Position numbers and translations under genes: made by a program
The notes under the pieces: model-generated
Seen by the model: the letters and a program-made list of their open reading frames with translations, nothing else
What the model was told of the DNA's origin: nothing
The model's database searches: none
Assembly (NCBI GenBank): GCA_024811115.1
Contig: JAKOGH010000733.1
Span: 356,642-420,641, forward strand
Origin: Terana coerulea
Lineage: Eukaryota; Basidiomycota; Agaricomycetes; Polyporales; Phanerochaetaceae
Length of the DNA: 64,000 bases
Direction of reading: 5' to 3'
Part shown: in pieces, positions 1 to 11,217 of the stretch
How the letters are laid out: the number at the start of each line of letters is the position of its first letter
Position numbering within the stretch: the stretch's first letter is position 1

Positions 1-1883
1 TTCCTCTTGCACTTGCCGTCTTTCCGCTCCTCTGTAGTCTTGTACCACCAGCTCCCATGGTGTTCGGCGAAATGGGGATCAAGCCCTGTTTCGAAGCCCG
101 CGGAGAGCTTCACGTTGCATCCGCCGATGGGGCAGTCGACCAATTCTACGTCGTCGTCATGGTCGGCAACAGGGTCGGTGGGAGGGTGGATAGGGGTATT
201 GGGAGAGTGTACGGGGGTATTGGGAGAGTGTACGGGGGTGGTTGGTATTGTGGGAGGGAGCGAATGGGTATCGGAGAGGATAGGAGGAAACTCAGGGGTA
301 TTGCAAGCGGTTTGAAGTGTGACGGGTGCGCCACGAGAGGGCCCGCTGGCAGGCAAGGAAGAGGGGCCGGCAACAGGGCTTGTGCGCGATGACATAGCGG
401 TCCTGTAACAAGCGGAAGGTCAGCGAGAAATCTTCGTTGTAGACGCAGTCAGACGTACCGAGGACGGTACCGCCGCTGTGCTCTGAGGCTAATCGGAACG
501 CTAGGCGTGCTAACCGGGAACGTAAAGCCCTCCATGCCTTCACGAGTTGAGTGGTATGGGAGTGTATCTTGGCTGCGAGCTTCTAAAGGGGCCAACGGGA
601 GAGCCGGACGCATTTGCATGTGTTCAGGAGAGTAGTATGGGATGGACGTGCTCAACCTGGGATGCATGTCGGCACTGTGCGGATAGTGAGAAAAAGCGGG
701 TGCCATGGCGGGTTGTAGAGGCGGCATCGCGCTGCTTCCATAGTTGAAAAGGGGCAAGTCCATGGGATTATACAACGCGTAGGGATGGTTGCGATCCATG
801 GGACGGGCCACCTCATTGAGACAGTCGTTCCAATGGACAGCTTGGCGCGGAGGTGGTACGTGGAACCCAAAGGCACTCGACGATTGCCTACTGAGTGGTT
901 CGGGGAATGGGGTATCAGCGGCAGTCGGGTGGAGGGTAGCTCCGAAATAATAAGCACTTGGGCTTCCAGTGTTCGACAAAAGCCGCCGTTCTCCTGGTCC
1001 AGATCGCCAGCAACTTCATTGAGGGGAAGCGCCTGGAAGCCATCCATATTATTTGCAGCGAGGGTGCGGGGCTCGGGCTCGTATCTGGGTCCGGAGTGGG
1101 TGTTGGCGATGTCTTGGGCCCGCCATTCAGAATCGGAAGGCAGCCCAAAGCCTTCTCCTGACTCGAGGAGAGACGGGACCGGGTATAGTCGCAGGAAGTC
1201 CTCAAGGTCGTCGAGGTCGTGAATGGAGGGGGTGAAAGTGGGTTGTGTGTTATTGGCCACGCTGACAGAGTGACTTGCTCCTGTATCAAACGAGGGCTGT
1301 GGTACGTAGTCGGAGTGGCCTGTAGCAAACGAGTGAGTTAACCCAATACCTTGGCCACGAAGACAAGACATACCGGACGGGGGCAACGTTGCAGAAACCT
1401 CCTCATGGCGACTCTCTGGCCTCATAGAACGAGCATCTCGCTGTGGAAGATGCCGCATAGGACGGCGAGGAGAAGCCAAGTCTGGCCACCTTGTCATGTC
1501 GGACTCAAAGGCGACTTCCTCCCTACTTGTGCTAGAGCGACGGCTAGTTGTCACTGTTTCAAGAGTGTGCTGGTCGTCGGTGAGGACCGGGGAGGAGAAA
1601 CGGAAGGGGAGGGGTTGGGAGGGCGGCGGAGACGGCGGATGCGGATTCTTCGACGGTTGCCGGCGTGTTCGACGGGTCTTGAGAACCGGTGGCCGGCACT
1701 GAGTTGCGTTGAGTGATGAGTGAGCAGAACACCAGGAAGGCTTCCTTGAATCTCTGGGGACCCCATTCTGCCAGACTAGAGATGTAGAGTGTCAATGCTG
1801 CTCGGTGTATGCATGGTCGGAATCGTAGGGTGCACTCACCCGTCGACGGTGGCCTCGGAGTTGGATTGTCCTTGGTTTGACAT
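1..1883 (-). CDS. C2H2-type zinc-finger protein, paralogue A (3' end outside window)
   Basis: Probably a nuclear DNA-binding regulator; target unknown. Exon 1 (1883-1840, 44 bp) starts MSNQGQSNSEATVDG; intron 1834-1839 GTGAGT to CTCTAG; exon 2 (1775-459) is long and Ser/Pro-rich; donor GTACGT at 458-453, acceptor TTACAG; exon 3 runs from 402 off the edge. Exon 3 carries a PVHSPNT repeat, an acidic DHDDDVE stretch, then CPIGGCNVKL and HFAEHHGSWW, the start of a finger. The paralogue at 19210-21252 has the same 44-bp phase-2 first exon and the same finger block (CPIGECN, HFAEHHGGWW). The frame needs one-base corrections at A4 (978-981) and near the G-runs at 1606-1614. The family is inferred from the finger and its paralogue; specificity cannot be read. 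Confidence 0.72.
193..240 (-). repeat. 21-bp in-frame tandem repeat inside paralogue A
   Basis: Two identical 21-bp copies (193-213, 214-234) and a partial third. On the coding strand they give the heptapeptide PVHSPNT in tandem, in the linker before the zinc finger. The number is a multiple of three, so copy-number change would keep the frame. Confidence 0.85.
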
Positions 1884-2730
1884 CTCGCAAGTATGTGAAA
1901 TGTGGTGGATGCGTTAGTAGTTGAGTGTGGTCGGGATAATCAACAAGGGTTGCGTGGAGAGGAGGATCGGGGTGCAGTTGATAGTGGGTGTTCGGGGCTT
2001 GACAGGAAGGGTCACTCGGAGACGCGACTTGGGGGAATGGCCCGTCGCGTGCACAAACAACGCGTACACACAAGTTGCCAAACAGAGGCCACCTGACGTA
2101 ATACGCGATAATGCGAGCGTGTCGCAGACAGACCAGCATATTCATGCACTGCTGGCAGCCCTCGAAGATGTTGGCGAGCTGTCTAACGAACATGAATATC
2201 AGTACTGGAGTTGTCGCATAAGAATATTCGGATAAAGAAGCGATTCATGTCCGCCAGCGCTAGAGGTAAGCCGACGCTCTACCGCCAATGTCGATCGAGC
2301 TCGCGCAGTATGTTGCATACAGCTGGCAACCGCGGCGGGGAACGGTGAGAGTCAAGGCAGCATATACCGCGCATGAACAGAAGAATATGCAGGATATGCA
2401 ACGCGACATGAATATGCCCCCGCACAAGTCCACTTGACCGTTCGCCTTGCAAGAAAGTAATGAAGAGCGCCCAGGGTCCCGGACACTGCACATATAACAG
2501 TCCCATGACACTTTATCCATAACCATAAATCGTCGCATAGCGTATAGGAGACCAAGAAGAGCCACTTGGTCGCCCGGAAAGCGCAAATGTCGTTCGAGCA
2601 ATGCCCAGCAAAAACTGATTCTAAGCGCACGAAGCACGGATACTTACCTTCTTCAAAGAGAGGCGTTGTATTCATCGTAAAGTGCGTGCTTATATGCTTC
2701 TTTTTGATTCCATGGCTGACTATGACGTCC

Positions 2731-3322
2731 CTAAAGAAGAACATGAGTACACATCAAATATATACAGTATATTGACTGCACTGACCACTGGTTGCAATAC
2801 GCCACCATACACGAAGGGGCTGGGCCCATTGGGCTGAACGGGTCAGCTCCGAGGACTGCCAGTCCGTCTACATGATTCATTTTGACGTCATGGCGGTCGA
2901 CACGTCTGTTCTCCTTGTCCTTCCGTCCCTCTGTATCATCGGGATGGCATTCTTGGAAATCCCAGCCCTGACAGTATGTTAATGAGCAGATATGATGGAC
3001 TTATGGAATAAACGTACTGCATTCTCTACCGAGCGAGCGTGATAGTCACGCGGGTTCCCCAGGTTTCGCGTGTAGTAGTCAAGCAGGACCGCTTTGAGCC
3101 CGGCATCTTCATCACAACTATTGAACGCATTTTATGAGCAAAGCGGACGAATCTGTTACTAGAGTTATAAGCTTACCGAGCGAACGAGTCCGTCCGAGGT
3201 TTGGTGAAATCAATGTCATGACGGTAGGAGCGAACCTTGAAGCGAAGCGTCCAAGCGATGTAGCGCCCGCCGCTGGGTTTATCGCGGACTTGCGGTTGCT
3301 TTCTTGCCACATCCCCCGACAT
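2731..3322 (-). CDS. hypothetical protein, three short exons, about 160 aa
   Basis: Exons too short to stand out alone: exon 1 3322-3177 (ATG at 3322, MSGDVARKQPQVRDKPSGG), intron 3176-3118 (GTAAGC..TAG, 59 bp), exon 2 3117-3018, intron 3017-2968 (GTACGT..CAG, 50 bp), exon 3 2967-2731 ending TAG. Exon lengths 146+100+237 = 483, an exact multiple of three, and the frame stays open across both junctions. The middle reads like ordinary protein (FARCDEDAGLKAVLLDYYTR, then GWDFQECHPDD). I do not recognise a family. An upstream exon is possible because TTTTAG just before the ATG could be an acceptor. The start is therefore tentative. Confidence 0.55.
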
Positions 3323-5035
3323 GGGGATGCCGGTCTAAAATTCTCTTGCACAATCTTTGGGCTGTCTTGACGTGTTCGTGAACCCTCGAGGAGGAGGAGG
3401 AATGCGGGTGTTTCTGTGATTGGCTTGCTGCCGTTACGCCAGCATGCATACGAGGCGGACGACATAGACGTCGACTTGCAGGGGGTAACGACAGGGCCTT
3501 CCATGGTGGGGCACTCACTATCTTCTCTAGGTGTCTTATGTATCTCGGCACAGCGTGTCTTGCTGAAGTCGCTCGTCATGCAGCGCAAAGCGCGAACATT
3601 TGATAAAGTGAGTGGCTGGTACGAGTCAATGCCCACAAAGGCTCAGCTGCTTACTTTGTGAATGATACGCAGACAAAACACTGCATGATAATGAGGTGAA
3701 TCCCTGAAGGTCAAAGGAACGTTGGTACAGCCAACCTCAGATTGAGCCAAAGCTCCGGTGTGCGTAGCCTAGCATACAGTATATCGATTGCAAGGCCGCC
3801 ATACGAGTCCGGCTCTGTCCTACTACGCCTTGCCCGGCTCTGTCCTAGCAAAGTCGCGCAATTCTGGACGAGTCAATAGTCAGGTCCGCCGCACAGACCA
3901 GGAAGAAATCACAAGAAGGTATGTGTTCTCGCCGGCATCCTTCGCGTTGAACATGCCCCACAGGCCACCACAAGTCGCTGAAGATCGCTGATGAAAACCC
4001 TCCTTTACGCTTGGAAGGCGTTATTTCCTCCCGGTTGCAACGTGTCCCCGCGCAACCCCCGACCGCCACTCACACCCGACTCTTTCGCACCCGCCTCAAA
4101 CCCTCGGCGCACCGCGCACCCGCACCGAGACTCGGGCGAGTTATCTCGTCGCCACGCACACGCAGGGGCCCAGAGCGTCGCCACTCGACGGGACCATTTC
4201 GGCCTCGCCGATTGGCCAGGCAGTCGTCCGGCAGCGCAGGCGGCGGCGTCGCACATCCCGCTCCACCTCCACACGGCTTTCGGATTCCGAGATCTTTTGC
4301 CCCTTTCCGTCCTTCGTATTTTTGTTTTATTTTTGCAGAGAATTTACGGACTCTAGACCGTATCGCTGTGCGCCGTGACCGCGTGCTTTCCCCAGAGAAA
4401 TCGACTGCCCCACTGCGTTTTGAAGGTCAGCCAGACAAACGGCAGCACGGAGCTACGAGTAGACAATCACGCGGCGTCGCCGACATTTCGAGTAGGGCAT
4501 GCATATTCTATTGGACTCCAACCACTACTCGTATGACATGAAGCAGAGCTCAAGAAAGGATACAGCGTTCGTGAACGACATAAGAGACAAGGAATTGGGG
4601 AACACTCAGTTGTGCCAATGTGTGTATGAGATTGCGAAGCGATGTTGCAAGGAGACATGTTGTAATAATGCAAGGGGGATATCGGCAGAGACGGCTATAT
4701 GCGTGCAAGAGTCCTTCGAGGGGTAGGGTTAAAGTCATCGTACAATAACTAATGAGCACAGTCTATGAGAGCTAGTAAGGAGCGTGGGGGTCGGGTATAT
4801 ACAGGACATGCCGCAACCAGGTGGCGACGAGGGGTAGTAGGAGGCGGTAGCACAAACAACGACTAGGGTAGGGAGTATACGGAGACAACAGGGATAGTCC
4901 GTGAGTGTCTCTATTGAACACCACGTCTAAGCAATAAGGAGGGAGACGAGTCCGAACGTATGTGCATAGGGTTTTGAACTTCCGTCGTGAGGTCGTCAGA
5001 CAGTCAAGGAACCAAGGTCGGAGTGCAACGGACAC
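3323..5035. other. no gene seen
   Basis: A plus-strand open frame of 176 codons at 4011-4541 is Arg/Pro/Ser-biased, lacks domain features and looks like chance in GC-rich DNA. The part near 5000 is probably the 3' flank of the Kre6-like gene. I see no RNA gene or mobile element. Confidence 0.5.
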
Positions 5036-7589
5036 TTAGCACTTGCCGCCCGACTTGAGCTTGTACATCTTCACAGAGTCACTGTACCAAATGATTAGCA
5101 TCGCGTCATGAGCGGGTAGAATCAAAGAAACTTACATCCTGAAGGCGCGCTCATCCTGACTGCTAGGCCACGTCGATGACCAGTCATCCTGCTTGTTTGC
5201 GAAGGCCGTCATGGCTGCGTCGTTACCAGAAGCATCGAACCAGGGCTTGTCGCCAACACCGTCAGGGAACCATCCACTGGTGCCGCCGACCGCGAGGTCG
5301 AGGATCAGGTAGAATGACTTGTCGAATGGCGCCGCATCGGTGCCGCCCTCCTGCTCCCAGATGTTGTCGATGACGACCTCGGTGTCGGAGCCGTTGTGCG
5401 CCGTCGCAGGATAATGCGCGCGGTCGAAGAACGAGTGACCGCCGCGGCCGGTAATGGGAAGGGTGAGCGTAGCCTGCAGACGGGTGTCGACGTAGGTGCG
5501 GATGAAGTCAGGCGACCACTCGAGGGCGAAGGTGTGGAAGTCGTCCGCGTAGCTGAACTGCTTCTGCTGCCACCAGCCAAAGATGTGCGTCTGGAGTGAC
5601 TGGATCACGCCGTAGTTGAGTGTCGAACGGATGAAGTTGTTGCCTTGCGCGGTATACGACGGGCCGTTGCCACGAGCCTCCATGATCTGCAAGACCATAT
5701 TGTCAGTCAACAGTAATGCAAGAAATCGAACAATGACTCACATCAATCTCGCCCGACAGAGGCCAAGCACCGTACTCGTTGTTCTCAGGCAACATCCAGA
5801 TGGCCGGCCAGAGCCAGTCACCAGTGGGAAGCTTGGCGCGAACCTCGACACGTCCATACTGAATGCTGTAGTGGCCCTTTGTGCTGATCCTCGCGCTCTT
5901 GACCGGCGGGATGACCGTAGAGCCCTTGCTGGAGGTCGCCGTGCAGTTCGCAGAGGTCGAGCCGTCGGAGGAACCATCCTGGCCTGCGGTGCACCCGTCC
6001 AGGTTGAAGGTGAAGCCATCCATAACCGAGCTCTTGCCGATGTCGTCCGAGGTCAGCGTCGGCATGATGTACAGCTGGTTGTTCTTGATGAACAAGTTCT
6101 TGTCCTCAGCCGTGGTCATCTGGAACTCTCCGTTGCCGAAGCCCCCGAGCTCGACGTCCCGATTCCAGGTGTTGCTTAGGTCGAGGGAGTTAAAGTTCTC
6201 GTTCAGGACAAGGCAGACTTGCGAGTCTTTGATCTGGCGGACGCCGATCCAACCGAAGTAGATGACGATGCCGGAGCAGCCGATGCCGATGAGGGCCATG
6301 AGCAGAGTCAGCCAGTAGCTAATGCGCTCGCGTGGCTCCCTCTTCCTCATCCAGGGCTTGTCCTCTGCGGACAGCTTGGCAGTGAGACGAGATGACGGCA
6401 TGGGCGCCTTACCGCGCTTGGGCTGGTAAGGGAAACGCCAGAGCCATAGGGCGAGTTCGGCATGTAGGAAAGAGATGGCGGGTACGTCGAAGTCAGGTGC
6501 TGTGGGCCACCTGCGTGGGGAAGGGATGGGTAGGAGGGAGGCGACCATAGGGACGACGTCGGGCGGGAAGCAGGAGACAGGAAAGGCGCGCGCATGGCAA
6601 TGGTTGGCTGCGAGTTCGTGCGGGGAAGTGTACCTTCTATATAAGTAGAAGAAAGTTAGACACAGTTATAGAGGCCAAGAAGAGATGAACTGACCACCCG
6701 CAAGTGCAGCAGAACTGCCGGTCATTGCGCCTGCAGCGCTGTTTCGATACACACCTCCCTGACCACTCGTGTAACTCATGCGATCGGAGTCGCCCATAAA
6801 CGGTGCATATGGTCGGCCAAGCTCGTCGCGCTCTACGCCTTCAACGGGAGCGTAGCCATACCCGTCAGCAACATCCATGGAAGACCTGTCGCCGCGTATT
6901 TGGCTGTATCCTCCGGCATTTCCAGGCACGTTGGGATAGCAACGCCGGCCACGGTTCCTGGGGTCATAGGAACGTGGCCTTCACCTGACAGGCGGCGGAA
7001 GGACTCGAGGGAGGCGCGACGCGCCATGCTGCCTGGAATTGCCGTGCCGGGATCTGGGTTCCCTGCGTGCGAAAGGAAGGGGAAAGAAGACGGCGGGGCA
7101 CGGGCACCGGCTGATGGGGTCTGAGCGGGCGTGTCGAAGGGGTTGGCGGCCGCACCAGCTGCTGCATTGCTGGTGGACGATCTCCGACGGTGGTGGTTCC
7201 GCGTCCGAGCGGCACCTGCGCCAGTGGAACCGGCAGTGTTCGCCCGCACGCGACGCGCGCCTGGCTGAGCGGCCGCTGCCTCGCGGTCAGTGTTGTCCGA
7301 GTCGCTTGCAGGGTCGACCTCAGTCGCAGACGACCACGATCCTCGGTCGGAAGCGTTCGAGTTCTTGCGCTGTCCGGCTAGGAAAAAAAGGCCGGGGAGG
7401 CGAGAGCGGGTCGTGCTCGGGGCTGTCTGTGCGAGGCGAAGCGAGGTGTGCTTCTTCCTCTGACGATGATGAAGGGGCTGCATGCGACGTCGACGAGCCA
7501 GGCGAGACAGGCCCGGCCGTTGAAACTGAACGATAGGCGTCCGCTGAGGAGTAGACCGCACGGCCAGAGTCGCGCTTGCGGTAAGCCAT
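5036..7589 (-). CDS. KRE6: beta-glucan synthesis-associated protein, Kre6/Skn1 type (GH16)
   Basis: Type II membrane protein of the secretory pathway needed for beta-1,6-glucan in the wall. Start MAYRKRDSG at 7589; about 330 residues of cytosolic low-complexity tail; a membrane anchor (SYWLTLLMALIGIGCSG, GIVIYFGWIG); then the GH16/SKN1 domain. The catalytic block GEIDIMEARGN is split by the 55-bp intron 5741-5687 (GEID | IMEARGN). Further exons 6636-5742, 5686-5136 and 5081-5036, ending DSVKMYKLKSGGKC. The tail needs three one-base corrections: A7 at 7383-7389 (one too many), beside GGG 6933-6935 (one missing), and near 6412-6417 (one missing). With these the exons total 2388 nt, 795 aa, usual for the family. 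The catalytic half is uninterrupted, so I take the shifts as sequence errors. Confidence 0.93.
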
Positions 7590-10500
7590 CCTGGTTTACC
7601 TGAAAAAGCGGTCAGCATTGTTCGAAATCACACCGCCGTCGGCGGGACTCGACGCAGCAACGCACCTCGTCGTCGGGGAAGGTGAGGAGGAAGGGGGGAA
7701 AGTCAAGTTCGAAAGCGACCGCCGAGCACCTGCCTTTCAACGTGCGAATTGATAACGAAGGACGCCCAAATTCGGCAAATTGCTCTTGAATCTCCCATCA
7801 CTTACGTCAGGGGCTGCTCGGGCGCATATGTCCCACATATGGAAATACGCTCATATGATAGCGTTGCCGCCACCACGCCCGTCGTCCAGCATGCTCTCGA
7901 CGACGTATTCCGTCACGTCACCGCCGCCGTTGCCGACGCTTTTCATCCACAATCGATTGACGGTCTGGGCAGAATTCAGACCTTTCTGCAGCCAAAACAA
8001 CTCCTCCTCACGTTCTGAACCCCGCCGCTCCACTTTGGACCTGGTCGTCCTAGCAATTTCCCATGTGCAAACCTCACGCTCTTGTGCTCATCTCCGTCCG
8101 ACCAGGACCTGGAACACCGCTAGGTCCATCTCTGCTCCGTGAAAGCCTGCCATCTTTGGACAGCTTGCGCGGTCGGAATCCTCCGTGTGTGCGGACTGTT
8201 CCAGCGTGGAGATAAACCTTCCATTCTGCTTGTGTGCCATGTGCCGATCCCGACGCTTTGCCCTGGCCGCCTCTGGCCAATATTGCCCGCTGCCGCCTAT
8301 GCGCACGATTTCGCCCGCCCTCCTCTGCGCGCCGTTAATTAGCAGACAAAACTCTGCGGGCAAGAACTGCAGGGCCGGCGGCCGCCTACTGCGAGCTTCT
8401 CGGTGACGTCGAAACATGAGATCTAGGAACGCGACATAACCGAATCTAGAGCCTGTGTTGCCGGTGACTTGCGCGTATGACGACATTTGATCGCTGAAAA
8501 GTACGCTAAGCGAGCCGACACTGGACGTGATCGACCGCCATCAAAACATCGATCTTCTGCACAACCCGACAGCTCGCAGCAACGCCTGGAACCGCGCTAG
8601 CGCGCGTTGGCCGACAACGCCGGCGGCGGCCATGACGCAGGAGTGCGCGCCCGCTTCGTGTGCGCGCCGAAGCGTAATCAGAACAGACGGGACGTAAGGT
8701 CGGGCATCGACGTTGGCCAAGCCGTCGAGCACGGCCGCAGTGGCCTTATCGCTATGCGACAGTGACGGCGGCTAGCACATTCCCGCCGCATTGCTGCCTT
8801 GCTAGTTTATCAAAACCCGAAAATACACGAAGACGTTTCATGCGCGATGTCCCTGAACCAGCCGGCGTACGGCAGCCTCTTTTCGAGTCCAGCGAGCCAG
8901 CGAGATGCCAACGTCCGTGCTTTTACGCGGACAGCGTACCTTGTTGTTTGTGGTCAGCGCTTCGGTCCCGAGCAGACCTGAGGGGCCAACTCCGATGGGG
9001 TGCGACTTGGGAGCGACCGGTCGACCACCGACAACTCCATGCATGGAAACGGAACCAGACCCAAGTCTACTCCGTGCAGCGAGCTCCTGTCATCTTCGTA
9101 TTTACGTCCTATGTCCCGCCCGGCGTCTTCTCCTCTTGTGCCAGAATCCACAAGGTAGGGAGCGTGAGACCAACGTGAGACCGAGCGCTGGCCTTGAACT
9201 CACGAAGCTGCGGCAGCTTGGTGGACTGGCTCTCGACCACATTGAATGTGTCTCAGAATGTGCGACCCTATAGCGAACAGTAGGCGTCCGAAAAATAGAT
9301 GATAACCAGACGAAGCAACAGGCTCTTCGCCGCCCAGAGCTGAATACGGCTCTCCGAGGCCCCTCACCGAGCCAGTTCTCCCGAGAGACGCGCCAGGTAA
9401 CGTCGGCGATTATGCGTGCTCGATAACACCGTGCAGGAGCGGGTTCACAGGTCGAAGTGGATACCGCCTGAGCCCTGTCTTCTGTAACGAATAATCACCA
9501 ACAGCCTCGACGTTGACGCCCTTCTGAAGCTGGGAAGTACTCACGGACGACGCTTCGCCAAGCTAATAAAACGCTCGAGCTCCCTTTGGACGTATCTCCT
9601 CGTCCACCGCGTTTAATGATAACGGTGACTTAAACGTTGTCTACACTGATCGGCACCGTTGGTTCATGGGAAGCGTCTGAGCAAGCGTAAGCCAGGATGC
9701 GGGTGCCTCTGGTTAAAGAAGCGAAATGCACTTGCCTCGCCTACGACACGCAATTTCAATGCAGCGATATGTTTCTTCTGGTTCTAAGAACGCGAGAGAA
9801 GGATACGATATGAGCTCGAGATGAACAGCTGGCGGCATACGTGCAGCATCTGTAGATGCGATGAAACACTATTGAGCAATGTATATATGGGCCGCAAGGC
9901 AGCAAGCAACATACCGAGTATCCAGATCCATGGAAAACAAATCGCTTGCATGGATGGGAAGCGTACTCTATCTCAACAGCCCACCGGCCACCAAGCCACA
10001 AGGGATGCGCATGGGCCTAGTGCTGATAGCTAGATATACGCCATATTTCTTGGGCAGTCACAGAGTAGAATTCTACTCGCCGATTGCTCAAGAACAATGC
10101 GTTAACCAATCCCATCATACGCGCCAGGGGCAGCGCGTGGATTTGATTATGCGACAGCTTGAGCGATTTGTGGCGTACCTGCATCACCACCGATAGTCCG
10201 GACTTGGTGACTGAAGTATGCTGCAGCACCGTCCGCCACGGACCTGGATGGCATATACGTCAGCCCGCCGATAATCGGAAATGGAGCAAATCCTCTATTT
10301 ATAAGAATATTGTCTCCTTAGCTAGTGGATCAGCACGACCCTCGACGAATGGTCTGCCTTTAATTGGTAAAACACAGCACGACTTGCCACGACCCCTTGG
10401 CTTGGATTTGCCCATGATCGTCGGCATAAGGCGCCCGAAACAGAGCGGAGGCGAGTTTGTTTTTTGAGGTTTGGTATTGATCGACAGCGAACTGGAAATT

Positions 10501-11217
10501 GGAAAGGCAAGTTGTCGATAAAGAGAGAAATGTCGTGAACAAAAGCGATCTCTGGGATCTGCTCGCGTGCCATATCTTGCACGCCATCTACAGCACTTTG
10601 GCCTTGCGCGCCGCGGTCGGGATCCGTGCCATCCAGCTGCTAAGTCGGCGACAAGGCTCGGTACGTGCCTGCTTTCCTGTCGTACGACGGGCTGCTCGGC
10701 CAGGCCATTGCACGGGAGCTCTGGCTGAACTGCGCGCAGCGGAATAAATTGCCGGCGTCTTTTCTGGAAATTCGCTCCGACGTCATCCTGCATTTGTTAT
10801 GTAAGAGGACACGATTGGTTGATGATGGGATCATTTTTGATTTCGTCCACGCGCATCGCGCTGCAGCCTCGGCAACGAAAATATATTTGCGAGACGGGAT
10901 ATAGGGTTAGGTTTACTACGCATCGTTATCTGAGTTGTGTACGCACCTTGTATGGACCGTGGGCAATCCCATCCTACAAAGTTCAACCGTGCCCACGCTT
11001 TCAGCTCGTCCTCCTCCTTTCTTTCCCTTTCTCCCTCGTGCTCTCCGTCTCCCGCCTGTCCGACGACGACGACAACCTCCCCGCACCCGGCGACGGAGTC
11101 CATCACCAGGAAGGCAGCACCCACCACCACCACCGCCTGATACAGCTGTAGCAGCGACCCGACTACCGTCTCCCGTATCACCAGTCTTCGGAAGTTCCAC
11201 CGTCCCTCTAGGCCGCG
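7590..11217. other. 3.6-kb stretch without a convincing gene
   Basis: Holds the upstream regions of the Kre6-like gene (left) and the GT2 gene (right). The 200 bp before 11218 are pyrimidine-rich (TTTCCCTTTCTCCCTCG), typical of a fungal 5' leader. A minus-strand open frame at 8541-8732 has protein-like composition but no start, splice or domain support. Nothing else can be supported. Confidence 0.5.

Noticed and set aside
4011..4541. 176-codon plus-strand open frame
   Set aside because: Arg/Pro/Ser-biased, no domain, shares its span with other open frames on the same and opposite strands; expected by chance at this base composition.
8088..8486. 132-codon minus-strand frame upstream of the Kre6-like gene
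   Set aside because: No start context, no splice continuation, no recognisable protein features; overlaps plus-strand frames of equal quality.
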